From CBDBJR01 sp965206445 (GTDB lineage Bacteria > Pseudomonadota > Gammaproteobacteria > Arenicellales > Poriferihabitantaceae), in NCBI GenBank assembly GCA_965206445.1, contig CBDBJR010000002.1, positions 2,852,001 to 2,916,000 on the forward strand: a DNA stretch of 64,000 bases, written 5' to 3'. Positions 35,051 to 44,802 of this stretch are shown here, in pieces. Position numbers and translations under genes: made by a program. Below the pieces are notes generated by a model. That model saw only the letters and a program-made list of their open reading frames with translations, was not told where the DNA came from and made no database searches. Positions within the stretch are counted from its first letter, which is position 1. Each line of letters begins with the position of its first letter.

Positions 35051-35892
35051 CACAAGTCCTCACTGGCTTTTAGCATTTTTCCTAGAGGCCAATCGAGTAA
35101 TTGCTGGGCAATTTTGGAAAAATCAGAGGCTTTATCTAGCGGAATATTTTTCTCATCCAATTTATAGCTAATGGCGCGAAACCATTTTTTTTCTTGGTAT
35201 TCATTGCTATCGGCCATCATACGCAAAGCTTCGGTTACTGCCGCGAGATAAACTGACATAAGCAAAAAGGGCTTCATTCTCCGGTTTCTGCGCATTTGAT
35301 TAAACCGCTCCTTCGTTTCGCGTCGCATCAAAATCTTGACCTTTTCGTTGTCCCATGTCAGCAGAAAAGAATTGACGGGTGCATGAGAATTTTCCTCCAA
35401 TTCGAAAACCGTGCTAATCGGCGCCCGGAACTCGAGATCCCACCAATAGACCACCGGCAGTCCGACCGCAAGGACATCACCGCAGGAAAGATTAAAATCA
35501 ACATTTTTTCCGAATTCAGAATGAAAGCTTTTGCTACGGTGCTTCCGCACATTCCGAAGGCAAACAACATAGGAAGAAAGCTCTACTCGCTCATGTAATT
35601 CCCCCTGCTCAAAGGTATGCGTGAATTGCGACTGCTTGCTTTTCAGTAAGCGGCGAAGAAAAGTTTTTGGACAGTATATTTCCACGGCGTAAGCAGCTTT
35701 ATTTTTATCTATCAAGCGGCGGATAGATTTCTCACTCAGCTTACAATCAATATCCAGTAACGCATCGCCGTTCCCGCCGACCTTAAAATCGTACGCTGCC
35801 TGAAATTCCTTGCCGACATAATCTCGATTCGGCGGGCTCTCGGTGGAAGATAGCACCGGATACGGAAATGCTTTATTTTCCACCCACCTCAT
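35050..35892 (-). CDS. Unknown protein in the MORC/methylase operon
   Basis: I do not recognise this 280-residue protein. It starts at an ATG overlapping the MORC-type gene's stop (ATGA) and ends in a TGATG overlap with the next gene, so it is firmly part of the operon. The N-terminal half is mixed alpha/beta (FKVGGNGDALLDIDCKLS, AAYAVEIYCPKTFLRRLL) and the C-terminal half is helical and basic (TKERFNQMRRNRRMKPFLLM). No PD-(D/E)XK or Walker motif is evident. It may be the missing effector or an adaptor. Confidence 0.6.
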   Translation of the reverse strand: MRWVENKAFPYPVLSSTESPPNRDYVGKEFQAAYDFKVGGNGDALLDIDCKLSEKSIRRLIDKNKAAYAVEIYCPKTFLRRLLKSKQSQFTHTFEQGELHERVELSSYVVCLRNVRKHRSKSFHSEFGKNVDFNLSCGDVLAVGLPVVYWWDLEFRAPISTVFELEENSHAPVNSFLLTWDNEKVKILMRRETKERFNQMRRNRRMKPFLLMSVYLAAVTEALRMMADSNEYQEKKWFRAISYKLDEKNIPLDKASDFSKIAQQLLDWPLGKMLKASEDL

Positions 35893-37781
35893 TTATCCGT
35901 CTCCCTTTCATTCGAATCTTCCTTGATTAGTGCAATACATATCGCATCGGTAATCGGCTCGCTTAAACCCACATTGAACATAATGCGCTTTCCGGCGTCA
36001 AGACGCATTTTGATCGATCCGTTTTCAACTGCAAACTCACTCTTATTGGAAGATTCAATCGTCAATGGTTCGATGAAACTATCACCCGCCACCAACAGAT
36101 GCAACCGAGCCTCGCTCGATTCCTTGGGTGTAAACATTATTCTCTTCGACTTGCCGTCTCTTGAATTTGGCAAAATTCGTACACCTTCCACTTCTACTGG
36201 AATTTTGGATTTTCTTTGACCGCCGCTACCGCTACCATTACTACTGCCACTTCCATCGGCTCCGCCGGACTGTTCGCCTTCACCGCCCCCACCATCAGGA
36301 TTGTAAATCGGACTAGGGGATTCCAGCTTCAATTTTTTTAGCGGCTTGAGCGACCAAACAGCTTTGCCTTCAAAATCTCTCTCATCTCCTTCACCGACAA
36401 TTGTTTCTTCCGGTTCTCGGTCGGGAAGTTGTGCGGCCAATTCGTCGAGCTCATCGGTTTTTCCTTCGGCACTGAAAGCGAGCGACTTAATCACATCTCG
36501 AATCCAGCGGCTCATTTCAGCAATGGCTCTTTCGCCTTTCTTTCGCTCATCGACACCCTCAAGGCGCCAAGGTTCAAAAGTATCATGCTGAGGATTCTCC
36601 ATATCCCGAAGAAGGCGATTTCCTTCATCGCTGTCGCAGATACAAACGGCAGCAAATTCGTCATAGCCTGCCCATCGGCGCAGACCTTGCATTTGATCGG
36701 TTATTAGCATGCCGGTATTGCGCACAATTGCTACGCCCTGCATATCACTTTGTGGCAAATTTTCACCAACCTTTGTCCATAAAATAGAATGCTTAAGATT
36801 TGACAAAGTTTTATCACGCTGCTCGCCCTCTTTTATGGCGCAATAGTAGCAATTGGCAGATTTAACCGCGTCATCCAATTCCTGCAGATCCTGTTGAGCA
36901 AGCAATTCAGGCAAAGTTTGGTTATCTATTACTTCGCACGCATCACCGCTATCAATCAAAACTTCCAAATTGCCACGATCAATCGCGTAGAAAAAATTAG
37001 CGACAACCGCTGCCGTAATACGGTTGCGCCAATCCTTTGACTCTTTGAGTCCGAGTATCAACAGCGTCGTCCCCTCATCATCTGCCCTTTCTCCTTTGCG
37101 CACCAGCAATTTGGGTATAGTTTTGCCCTCAAGGGCACGGCATCCATCGTGCAAGCCGTAAAATCCAGCCCCTTGCGTCGTGCCATTATTGCCTTCGTGC
37201 GACATCAATATCGCCTTACCTTGCGCACGCTCGCAAACTGCACTATTCTCAGTATATTTAGTGTAATAAAACACCGTGCGCAATTCCGAAACGGCAAACG
37301 GCGCATGCTTTCCGATGCCGTATGAACCGCCTGCTGTTATACTTTTCTCGGCACTAACGCCGCGCGCTTTGGCAATCGCATACCACTGTTTGCTGATGTC
37401 ATTCTCGTCGCCGCGCAAACCGGTGGTGTTGTAGTCGGAAATCCTGAGGCAGCTGATTTTGCCTCTACTGAGTGCGCTGATACCACGGTCAAAAAAATTT
37501 ACCGCTTTTTCGTTCGGAATTTTACCTGTTTGATTTTTACACAGACGAAAAGCATTGTACAACTCATCCCGGCCAGGCAAATCGTGAACAGGAATATCCT
37601 CCCTTTCAAAGCTGACGGTAACTTTGCTGTTTTCGTTCTTGGCAGCATCAAGCGAGTTTTGAATCACCTCTCGTGTCAGGCTCATGAACGGATTGCCCGA
37701 GTAAGTTTCGATTCCGGGATCGTTAAACCCATCAAAACTACCGCCATTATTGGCAGGAAAATGCCATCCAATACCGTTCAT
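35889..37781 (-). CDS. MORC-type GHKL ATPase
   Basis: From the ATG at 37781, which overlaps the methylase stop (ATGA), the protein has about 630 residues. The GHKL ATP site is clear: N-box SLTREVIQNSLDAAKN, G1 box RISDYNTTGLRG and G2 box GGSYGIGKHAPFAV. A Gly/Ser-rich linker separates a C-terminal beta domain. Iyer, Abhiman and Aravind described such MutL/MORC-like ATPases in restriction-modification operons with cytosine methylases and Vsr. Upstream in-frame codons exist but overlap the methylase gene. Confidence 0.85.
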   Translation of the reverse strand: MNGIGWHFPANNGGSFDGFNDPGIETYSGNPFMSLTREVIQNSLDAAKNENSKVTVSFEREDIPVHDLPGRDELYNAFRLCKNQTGKIPNEKAVNFFDRGISALSRGKISCLRISDYNTTGLRGDENDISKQWYAIAKARGVSAEKSITAGGSYGIGKHAPFAVSELRTVFYYTKYTENSAVCERAQGKAILMSHEGNNGTTQGAGFYGLHDGCRALEGKTIPKLLVRKGERADDEGTTLLILGLKESKDWRNRITAAVVANFFYAIDRGNLEVLIDSGDACEVIDNQTLPELLAQQDLQELDDAVKSANCYYCAIKEGEQRDKTLSNLKHSILWTKVGENLPQSDMQGVAIVRNTGMLITDQMQGLRRWAGYDEFAAVCICDSDEGNRLLRDMENPQHDTFEPWRLEGVDERKKGERAIAEMSRWIRDVIKSLAFSAEGKTDELDELAAQLPDREPEETIVGEGDERDFEGKAVWSLKPLKKLKLESPSPIYNPDGGGGEGEQSGGADGSGSSNGSGSGGQRKSKIPVEVEGVRILPNSRDGKSKRIMFTPKESSEARLHLLVAGDSFIEPLTIESSNKSEFAVENGSIKMRLDAGKRIMFNVGLSEPITDAICIALIKEDSNERETDK

Positions 37782-38776
37782 TGCACACATCCCTTCAATT
37801 GTTTTATAAGGCGAGCGCACTCCAAGCCGAGTTTTTTTGCAACCGGCACCGATACCGCGTTGCCAATTTGCCGATAACGCTCTTTATTCGGCACAGAATC
37901 GGGGAATATGTAATTGTCAAACCCTTGCAGATTGGCACATTCTCCGACAGTCAGCCGGCGAATGCCCCAGCGGTCACACACAAACGGCACATTATGTCCG
38001 CCACCGCCCATGTTAGCGGTAAGCGTCGGACACTCGCTTACATATTCGCGCGCGTAATACCGCCGCAGATGATATATACTGTTACGACTTCCTTCCGCCA
38101 TTTTCTTGGCGATAATTTTGCAGAAGCGATTATCCTTCGGCAAGTAATTTTCACTCTCCGATTTTTTCGACCGGCGAATCATTTTATTCAAATCAAGCGG
38201 CTTGCCGTTCTTTTCCGGAAAGCGAAAATCGTTGCAGTCAAATGCGTCAACCGAAAGGGCGGCCATGAAAAGCCGTTCGCGATGATGAGGCAATTCGGAT
38301 ATTTCTGCTGTGTTTAGAACATGGCAATTGGCGCGACTAAGCCAATAGCCCGCGAATTGCAGCTTGCTAATCACGCGCTCAAACCAAACGCCGCCCCCAC
38401 CGTACATAAGATGAGGTACATTTTCGAGGATAAGAATTTTGGGGCGGCGCGACCCAAAATTCTTGAGAATGCGAGGCACTTCAAAGAACAGTTGTCCACG
38501 CTCATCATCAAAACCGAGTCGATCGCCTGCCTGTGAAAAACTTTGGCATGGAAATCCCGCCGTGAGAATGTCCACCGGTTCGAGGTTGTCATCGTCTACC
38601 GAAAGGGATTCCACGCTCTTTTCAATCATCCGCGTGCGCGGATGATTCGCCTTAAAAGTTTGGACGGCATAGGAGTTATTCTCATTTGCCCACAGGGTCT
38701 TAATGTTCGCACTTTCGAATCCGGCGCAGAATCCTCCAATACCTGAAAATAGGGAACCGGTAGTAACGATCGTCAT
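37778..38776 (-). CDS. DNA (cytosine-5)-methyltransferase
   Basis: This 332-residue C5-methyltransferase has motif I FSGIGGFCAGFESA, catalytic motif IV GFPCQSFSQAGDR, motif VI ENVPHL and the C-terminal motif X (YRQIGNAVSVPVA). The variable region is short. Its product would be deaminated to T:G mismatches, explaining the vsr gene in the same operon. It is the first gene of the series. Composition is AT-richer than the flanking metabolic genes. The recognition sequence cannot be told. Confidence 0.92.
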   Translation of the reverse strand: MTIVTTGSLFSGIGGFCAGFESANIKTLWANENNSYAVQTFKANHPRTRMIEKSVESLSVDDDNLEPVDILTAGFPCQSFSQAGDRLGFDDERGQLFFEVPRILKNFGSRRPKILILENVPHLMYGGGGVWFERVISKLQFAGYWLSRANCHVLNTAEISELPHHRERLFMAALSVDAFDCNDFRFPEKNGKPLDLNKMIRRSKKSESENYLPKDNRFCKIIAKKMAEGSRNSIYHLRRYYAREYVSECPTLTANMGGGGHNVPFVCDRWGIRRLTVGECANLQGFDNYIFPDSVPNKERYRQIGNAVSVPVAKKLGLECARLIKQLKGCVQ

Positions 38777-38800
38777 AGTGATTTTTTCTCCGACAAATGC

Positions 38801-38806
38801 ATTATA
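38801..38806 (-). promoter_or_regulatory. Possible -10 element for the cytosine-methylase operon
   Basis: A perfect TATAAT reads on the minus strand 25 bases before the methylase ATG, with a GGAG ribosome-binding site in between. The -35 region is weak. Methylase genes of this kind are often expressed early or autoregulated, but nothing specific is seen. Confidence 0.35.
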
Positions 38807-38855
38807 TGATAATTTTATGGCTGCACTCTATCGCAAACTGAAGATTTTTCAACGC

Positions 38856-41800
38856 CTAAACCACCCCAAACCGCACCGTATCCGCCTGTGCATAATCCTC
38901 TTGCAGTATCCAACCAAGTCTTTCAACCAATTGATCGGCATTGGCCTTATTAAAACACATCGGCGGCTTGATTTTCAAAACATTCCGCTGCGGCCCATCG
39001 ACACCAACCAACACCCCTTCCTGCTTCATTCTTTCGGCAATGTAGGCCGCCTGATCGGTTGCCGGGTGGGCGGTTTTTTGGTCAGTCACCAGCTCGATGC
39101 CGATAAACAAACCCAGCCCGCGCACGTCGCCAATCAGTTCAAAATCCGGCTGCAATTGCCGCAGCTGTTGCATCAAATGCTGTCCCGTGGTCAAGGCGTT
39201 TTGCTGCAAATCATCGGCCTCGATTACCTCTAAAACCGCCCGCCCAACGGCGCAGGATACCGGGTTGCCGCCGTAGGTGTTGAAGTACTCCATGCCGTTG
39301 TTGAAGGCGGTGGCGATGCGCTCGGTGGTGATCACCGCCGCCAGCGGGTGGCCGTTGCCGATCGGTTTGCCCAGCGTGACGATGTCGGGGATGACCTGCT
39401 GGGTTTCAAACCCCCAGAAGTGCGCGCCGACACGGCCAAAGCCGACCTGCACTTCGTCGGCTATGCAGACCCCGCCGGCCGCCCGCACTTTGGCATAGAG
39501 CTGTTGCAGATAGCCCGGCGGCAACACCACCTGGCCGCCGCAGCCGAGCAGCGATTCGGCAATCAATGCGGCGACGCCGCCTTGCCGATTGGCGCGGTCA
39601 ATCGCCTGGTCGATGCAGGCCGCATAGCGCTCGAGCAGCGGCACCGGGTCGCCCTGCGGCTGCCGATAGCCGGCCGGCAGCGGCAGTTTGTGCACGTAAC
39701 CGGGTGTCCCCGCTCCGCCTTTGGCGTCGTGCTTGTACGGGCTGATGTCAATCAATGCGCTCAGATGGCCGTGGTAGGCGTGCTCCAGTACGATGATGTC
39801 GTTGGCACCGGTTGCGCAGCGCGCCAGGCGCAGCGCCAGATCGTTGGCTTCGCTGCCGCTGTTGACCAGAAAACAGCGCTCCAGCGGCGGCGGGAATCTG
39901 GCCAGCAGCCGCTCGCTGTAGTCGGTAATGGCGCCGTGCAGGTAGCGGGTGTTGGTGTTCAGTACGCCGGCCTGCCGACGCTCAGCCGCAACCACGGCGG
40001 GATGGCAGTGGCCGACGTGCGCGACGTTGTTGACCGCGTCCAGATAGCGATAGCCGGAAAAATCATACAGGTATTGCAGCGCGCCACGCAGCGCGTGAAT
40101 CGGCCGGCGGTGGGACAGGCTGAGTGACGGCGACAGGTGTCGAGTGCGGGCATGCCGGATGCGCTCGCCGTCGTCGGGGTGGTCGGCGCGCACCCGGGCA
40201 AGTATGTGCTGCGGTATTTGCAGGATCACGTTCGGGTCCGGGCACAGGCTCAACCACACATTCCGATGCGCGTGCGCGCCCACGCCGACGAAGGTATCGG
40301 CCTGATCCAGCAGGTCGGTGATGATTTCAACATGCACGTGCGGCGGCCAGTTGCCGTTTTCATCCGCGCTGCCCATCACCGCCAGCCGGGCGCCGGCGCG
40401 GATATTCTGGCCCACTTCCAGGTGGGTGAAGGAGGCGGGGCGGAGGTGGCCGTACAGCGTATAGAACACGCCCGAGCGACCCTGATGCGCATATTCATGC
40501 CGCAGGATGATGGTGCCGCCGTAGTCGAACGCCGCCACGTGGTTGGCCAGCGAATGCACTCGCCCGGCCAGCGGCGCATTGACCGCGGAGCCGGCCGGCA
40601 TGAACACGTCGATGCCCAGGTGCAGCGTGCGTTGATGACCGGTGGTGTCGGTGAAGGCGTCACCGTGGTAGATCAGGCGATATTCGGCGTACAGGCCGAT
40701 CGCGGCGCGGCAGCCGTAATCGTCGAGCGCCCGGAACAACTGCCGCGTCGTCGCCTCGGCATCGTAGGCTATCGCCGGATTGTCGAGCAGCGGGCTCGAT
40801 ACGCCGGTGTCCAGCACCAGCAGCGGCGCGGTGGCCAGGTCCGGTTCGACGATGCCGCGAAATTCGCGCTGATGGGCATGGCACCAGGCGACCACGTCCG
40901 CCGCCTGCGGCACCGGCGGCAAACCGCAGGCATCGCGCAGCAGAAAATGCGCGTAGTCGGGCGGAATCTCCGCCAGCATTTCCAGCAGACGCCAGGCCGG
41001 CTGCTCGCTGATGCGCAGATACGGGTTGTCCGGGTTGAGCGACTGCTGCCAGGCGCAAATGCTGACGCTCATGCACAGCCGCATGCAGATGAGCTCGAAC
41101 AGGGTGCGGATTTCGGCTTCGGTCAGGGCCTTGCGGTGGTGAAACCCGCGCACGACCTGACAGGCCGCGTCCAGCGGTTGTGCTTTGCCCAGCATCGCGT
41201 AAGCCGCCGCGATAGCCGCATCGGTGGCGACCCAGCCGTACGCCATGTCGCCGTAGTCGATCAGGCCGACGACGCGCTGCTGCCACGCGCCGCTGCCGCC
41301 GACCAGTACATTGTTGTCGTTGGCGTCGTTGTGAATCACGCCGCGGCGCAGCACCGCCCCGGTGTCGGTGATGCGGTCGGTAAAACGGCGGCTGAACAGC
41401 GCCAGTAACTGCCGTCGATGCGGCTCGGTAACCAGTGGGGAAAAGCGCGCCACAACGTCGGCGCCCTGCTGCGTATGCCACAGCAGCTCGCGCTCGAGGG
41501 CGGCATGCTCAAACCCTTCCAGGCAGCGGCCAAGCTCGGCCACCCGCTCGCCGAGGCTGTACAGCAGGTCATCCGTATGCGGCTTGACGGCGGACAACAG
41601 CCGCCCCTCGACATAGGTTACCAGGCGGCAATAATGCGTCTGATTGTCCGCCGAGCGGATACATTCCAACGGCTTGTGCGCACGCGACAGCACGCTTCGC
41701 GGCGTGCCTTTGGCCTGCCCGGCCGCATGCAGTCGTTCAAACACCGCATGCTGGCACGCCAGCATCTCCTGCGATTCATCCCGCCCGGCAATCTTGAACA

Positions 41801-41945
41801 CATACCGCCCGTGCGCCGTCGTCAGCAGATAGTTCAGGTCCCGCTCGCCGTCGAGCTGCCGCAGTGTCCCCGTCAGATCGTAATGCGTCGCCAGTGCGTG
41901 CGCGACTTCATCCTGGGAAAATTCGGGCAATATGCAGGCGCGCAT
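38856..41945 (-). CDS. Kinase / M23 peptidase-like / class III aminotransferase fusion
   Basis: The 1029-residue protein joins three domains. Residues about 25-300 form an aminoglycoside-phosphotransferase-like kinase (GVIHNDANDNNVLV, then GLIDYGDMAYGW). Residues about 430-560 resemble LytM/M23 (HLGIDVFMPAGSAVNAPLAG, LYGHL, HVHVEI). Residues about 600-1029 form a class III aminotransferase (NSGSEANDLALRLAR, IADEVQVGFGRVG, lysine in LGKPIGNGHPL), related to phospholyases such as AGXT2L. A kinase plus phospholyase in one chain suggests phosphorylation of a hydroxyl amine followed by elimination. The M23 domain may be structural. Confidence 0.88.
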   Translation of the reverse strand: MRACILPEFSQDEVAHALATHYDLTGTLRQLDGERDLNYLLTTAHGRYVFKIAGRDESQEMLACQHAVFERLHAAGQAKGTPRSVLSRAHKPLECIRSADNQTHYCRLVTYVEGRLLSAVKPHTDDLLYSLGERVAELGRCLEGFEHAALERELLWHTQQGADVVARFSPLVTEPHRRQLLALFSRRFTDRITDTGAVLRRGVIHNDANDNNVLVGGSGAWQQRVVGLIDYGDMAYGWVATDAAIAAAYAMLGKAQPLDAACQVVRGFHHRKALTEAEIRTLFELICMRLCMSVSICAWQQSLNPDNPYLRISEQPAWRLLEMLAEIPPDYAHFLLRDACGLPPVPQAADVVAWCHAHQREFRGIVEPDLATAPLLVLDTGVSSPLLDNPAIAYDAEATTRQLFRALDDYGCRAAIGLYAEYRLIYHGDAFTDTTGHQRTLHLGIDVFMPAGSAVNAPLAGRVHSLANHVAAFDYGGTIILRHEYAHQGRSGVFYTLYGHLRPASFTHLEVGQNIRAGARLAVMGSADENGNWPPHVHVEIITDLLDQADTFVGVGAHAHRNVWLSLCPDPNVILQIPQHILARVRADHPDDGERIRHARTRHLSPSLSLSHRRPIHALRGALQYLYDFSGYRYLDAVNNVAHVGHCHPAVVAAERRQAGVLNTNTRYLHGAITDYSERLLARFPPPLERCFLVNSGSEANDLALRLARCATGANDIIVLEHAYHGHLSALIDISPYKHDAKGGAGTPGYVHKLPLPAGYRQPQGDPVPLLERYAACIDQAIDRANRQGGVAALIAESLLGCGGQVVLPPGYLQQLYAKVRAAGGVCIADEVQVGFGRVGAHFWGFETQQVIPDIVTLGKPIGNGHPLAAVITTERIATAFNNGMEYFNTYGGNPVSCAVGRAVLEVIEADDLQQNALTTGQHLMQQLRQLQPDFELIGDVRGLGLFIGIELVTDQKTAHPATDQAAYIAERMKQEGVLVGVDGPQRNVLKIKPPMCFNKANADQLVERLGWILQEDYAQADTVRFGVV

Positions 41946-42244
41946 CGGGAGGACGCTAATGGTGGAGGAGCAAGGCGGGTGGGGTTAAAATCGGCAATGC
42001 GGTTCGCGGTGTCAATTGGTCGGGGGGCGGGGCGCCGGGGCGGCTTTTATCCGGTCGGCGGGGTGGCGGCCTGGAACGCCGGGGTTATGCGGCAAACGTC
42101 CATGCGCTCAGCAATCAGATGACGCGCCAATCCGGCACCGCCGGCAGTGGCAGACGGCCAACCGGCGGGTTGCAGAAAAGCCCGCCACCAATCGGCCGTC
42201 GTATTGCCCCATCTGTATGACCCGCAAGGCAGCCGATGTGCCTG
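41946..42244. other. Intergenic region between the fusion gene and atpC
   Basis: About 300 GC-rich bases without a supported gene. Short imperfect inverted repeats occur (for example around CCGCCGGCAGTGGC and GGCCAACCGGCGG at 42140-42170), which might form a transcription terminator for the atp operon, but there is no clear U-run. Confidence 0.3.
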
Positions 42245-42664
42245 CTAGCCCTTGAGCTTTCTCAGCTTTTCAATCGACCGCAATTGGGCCACCGCATTAG
42301 CCAGTTCGGCTTTGGCCTGCGCATAGTCCATCTCGCCGGCGCCGTCTCTTAATTCTTCCTGCGCTTTGCGCTGCGATTCCAGCGCGGCCGCCTCATCCAG
42401 ATCGTGGGCGCGCAGTGCGGTGTCGGACAGAATCGTCACCACGTGCGGCTGCACTTCGAGGATGCCGCCGGAAATATAGAAAAACTGCTGCTCCTGATTT
42501 TCCTGCAGCACGCGGACGTCACCCGGTTTCAGGCAGGTAATCAGCGGGGTATGGCCCGGTGCAATGCCGAGTTCGCCCAGCTCGCCCGGCGCAAACACCA
42601 TGCTGCCTTCACCCGACCAGATTTCTTCTTCGGCGCTAACGATATCTACATGAATACGCGACAT
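42245..42664 (-). CDS. atpC: ATP synthase F1 epsilon subunit
   Basis: The 139-residue protein has the usual beta-sandwich start (MSRIHVDIVSAEEEIWSGEG, GELGIAPGHTPLIT) and C-terminal helices (ELANAVAQLRSIEKLRKLKG). Epsilon is part of the central stalk and regulates ATPase activity. It is the last gene of the atp operon, 88 bases after atpD. Confidence 0.96.
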   Translation of the reverse strand: MSRIHVDIVSAEEEIWSGEGSMVFAPGELGELGIAPGHTPLITCLKPGDVRVLQENQEQQFFYISGGILEVQPHVVTILSDTALRAHDLDEAAALESQRKAQEELRDGAGEMDYAQAKAELANAVAQLRSIEKLRKLKG

Positions 42665-42752
42665 GATTGCCCCCTTTTTTTGCCATCACGGGCTGCGTCT
42701 GAAACGGTTTGAACGGGAATATCCGAGTGCGACATGAATTGAGTGCCCCGCA

Positions 42753-44132
42753 TCAATTGAGCGTTTTGGCTTTTTCAATCACTTCGTCGATGCCGCCCAC
42801 CATATAGAACGCCTGTTCCGGCAGGTGGTCGTAGTCGCCGTTGACGATCCCCTGGAACGCCTTGATCGTATCTTGCAGCAGTACATATTTTCCCGGCGTA
42901 CCGGTGAATGTTTCGGCCACGGTGAACGGCTGCGATAAAAACCGCTGCATTCGCCGGGCGCGATTGACCGCCTGCTTGTCCTCTTCCGACAGCTCATCCA
43001 TGCCGAGGATGGCGATGATATCCTGCAACTCCTTGTAGCGTTGCAGCGTGCCTTGCACCGTGCGGGCGATCTGGTAGTGCTCATCGCCGATAACCAGCGG
43101 GTCAAGCTGCCGCGAGGTCGAATCGAGCGGGTCCACCGCCGGGTAAATGCCCAGCTCGGCAATCTGCCGGGACAATACCAGGGTCGCATCGAGGTGCGCA
43201 AAGGTGGTCGCCGGCGACGGGTCGGTCAAGTCGTCCGCCGGCACATAGACCGCCTGGAATGACGTGATTGAGCCGGTTTTGGTCGACGTGATCCGCTCTT
43301 GCAGTGCGCCCATTTCCGCCGCCAGCGTCGGTTGATAGCCGACCGCGGAAGGCATCCGCCCGAGCAGCGCGGACACTTCGGTTCCGGCCAGCGTATAGCG
43401 GTAGATATTATCGATAAACATCAGAATATCCCGCCCTTCGTCGCGGAAGTATTCCGCCATCGTCAGGCCGGTCAGTGCCACCCGCAAGCGGTTGCCGGGC
43501 GGCTCGTTCATCTGGCCGTATACCATCGCTACTTTATCCAGCACGCCGGCCTCGGTCATTTCGTGGTAGAAGTCGTTGCCTTCACGCGTGCGCTCGCCGA
43601 CGCCGGCAAAGACCGACAACCCGCTGTGCGCGGTGGCAATGTTGTTGATCAACTCCAGCAGGGTCACCGTCTTGCCGACCCCGGCGCCGCCGAACAGGCC
43701 GATCTTGCCGCCCTTGGAAATCGGCATAATCAGGTCGATCACTTTAATGCCGGTTTCGAGGATCTCGACACTCGCCGCCTGCTCGGCATAGCCGGGCGCC
43801 GCACGGTGAATCGGCATGCGCTGCTCGCACTTCACTTCACCGGCCTCGTCCACCGGATTGCCGAGCACGTCCATAATGCGCCCGAGCGTGCCCTGCCCCA
43901 CCGGCACACTGATCGGCGCCCCGGTATTGGTCACTTGCGCGCCACGCCGCAGACCGTCGGACGAGCCCATCGCAATGCAGCGCACGACGCCGTCGCCCAT
44001 CTGCTGCTGCACTTCCAGCGTCAGACTGCGGCTTTCGATCTCGAGCGCGTCGTAGATCCTGGGAACCGCCTCACGCGGGAATTGCACATCGACTACGGCG
44101 CCGATGATTTCTATTACCTTACCGGGATTCAT
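42753..44132 (-). CDS. atpD: ATP synthase F1 beta subunit
   Basis: Catalytic subunit with P-loop GGAGVGKTV, the catalytic-glutamate segment GVGERTREGNDF and the C-terminal AFYMVGGIDEV. The ATG at 44132 (MNPGKVIEIIGAVVDVQF) matches the family start; ten codons of open frame upstream are not counted. About 459 residues. atpG normally precedes it directly, but here a 180-residue gene and a possible small membrane ORF intervene. Confidence 0.97.
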   Translation of the reverse strand: MNPGKVIEIIGAVVDVQFPREAVPRIYDALEIESRSLTLEVQQQMGDGVVRCIAMGSSDGLRRGAQVTNTGAPISVPVGQGTLGRIMDVLGNPVDEAGEVKCEQRMPIHRAAPGYAEQAASVEILETGIKVIDLIMPISKGGKIGLFGGAGVGKTVTLLELINNIATAHSGLSVFAGVGERTREGNDFYHEMTEAGVLDKVAMVYGQMNEPPGNRLRVALTGLTMAEYFRDEGRDILMFIDNIYRYTLAGTEVSALLGRMPSAVGYQPTLAAEMGALQERITSTKTGSITSFQAVYVPADDLTDPSPATTFAHLDATLVLSRQIAELGIYPAVDPLDSTSRQLDPLVIGDEHYQIARTVQGTLQRYKELQDIIAILGMDELSEEDKQAVNRARRMQRFLSQPFTVAETFTGTPGKYVLLQDTIKAFQGIVNGDYDHLPEQAFYMVGGIDEVIEKAKTLN

Positions 44133-44225
44133 GGTTGGAAGACCTTCATGTGTTTGTTGCAAATTGATTTCTCCCGCGCGTAGCAGCCTGTTTGATGCCG
44201 ACTACGGGTTGGGTTGGAGTTGCTG

Positions 44226-44765
44226 CTATGCCGCCGCACCGATAACGTTACCCCGCCTACCGATATTCCGCACTTGTCTGACGACATCAAGCACATATTG
44301 CTGCCGACGATTCGAGTATGCCGACACCATCAGCCTGAGCAGCAGTTCCCAGTGAATCAACGGCGTGTAAGCAAGAAATGCCCTGGCCAGACAGTGGGAA
44401 AAACGCGCGTGAAATTCCTGGATTTCTTTGCTATCGGTCAAATTCATCAGGGCAGTGCGCTTCAACGTATGCCGATGCTGTCGAAGATATTTCACCATTT
44501 TCCGAAAATTGAAGATCAGGGTTTTGTGCTGATTATAATTGTGAATGGTGTCATCCAACGCATCCGACAACCGACGGATAGACACATATTCTTCGTGCGA
44601 CAGCGCGTTCGGTTTTACAAACACGTTGTCATACAAAAATCTCATCAGGTCTCGACGCAACTGGCAAAGCGGGAACAGTACGCCATCGTGCTTCGCCACT
44701 TTCCTGATGCGTATCCAATCGAAAACAAAAAACACCAGGAAACCTCCAAAAAGAATGTGAATCAT
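44226..44765 (-). CDS. Unknown membrane-anchored protein inside the atp operon
   Basis: From the ATG at 44765 the protein has about 179 residues. An N-terminal hydrophobic helix (IHILFGGFLVFFVFDWI) is followed by a basic, mostly helical domain (LRRDLMRFLYDNVF, KMVKYLRQHRHTLKR, RLMVSAYSNRRQQYVLD). The AGAGGA just upstream is a good ribosome-binding site and favours this ATG over a TTG at 44798. I do not recognise it; it lies between atpG and atpD, where no atp gene is expected. Confidence 0.7.
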   Translation of the reverse strand: MIHILFGGFLVFFVFDWIRIRKVAKHDGVLFPLCQLRRDLMRFLYDNVFVKPNALSHEEYVSIRRLSDALDDTIHNYNQHKTLIFNFRKMVKYLRQHRHTLKRTALMNLTDSKEIQEFHARFSHCLARAFLAYTPLIHWELLLRLMVSAYSNRRQQYVLDVVRQVRNIGRRGNVIGAAA

Positions 44766-44802
44766 TTTTTTGTCCTCTGCTGCAAGTTGATTGGGCAACT
44801 AT

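Noticed and set aside
40137..41408. A 423-codon plus-strand open frame
   Set aside because: Antisense to the kinase/M23/aminotransferase fusion, with no domain or ribosome-binding site.
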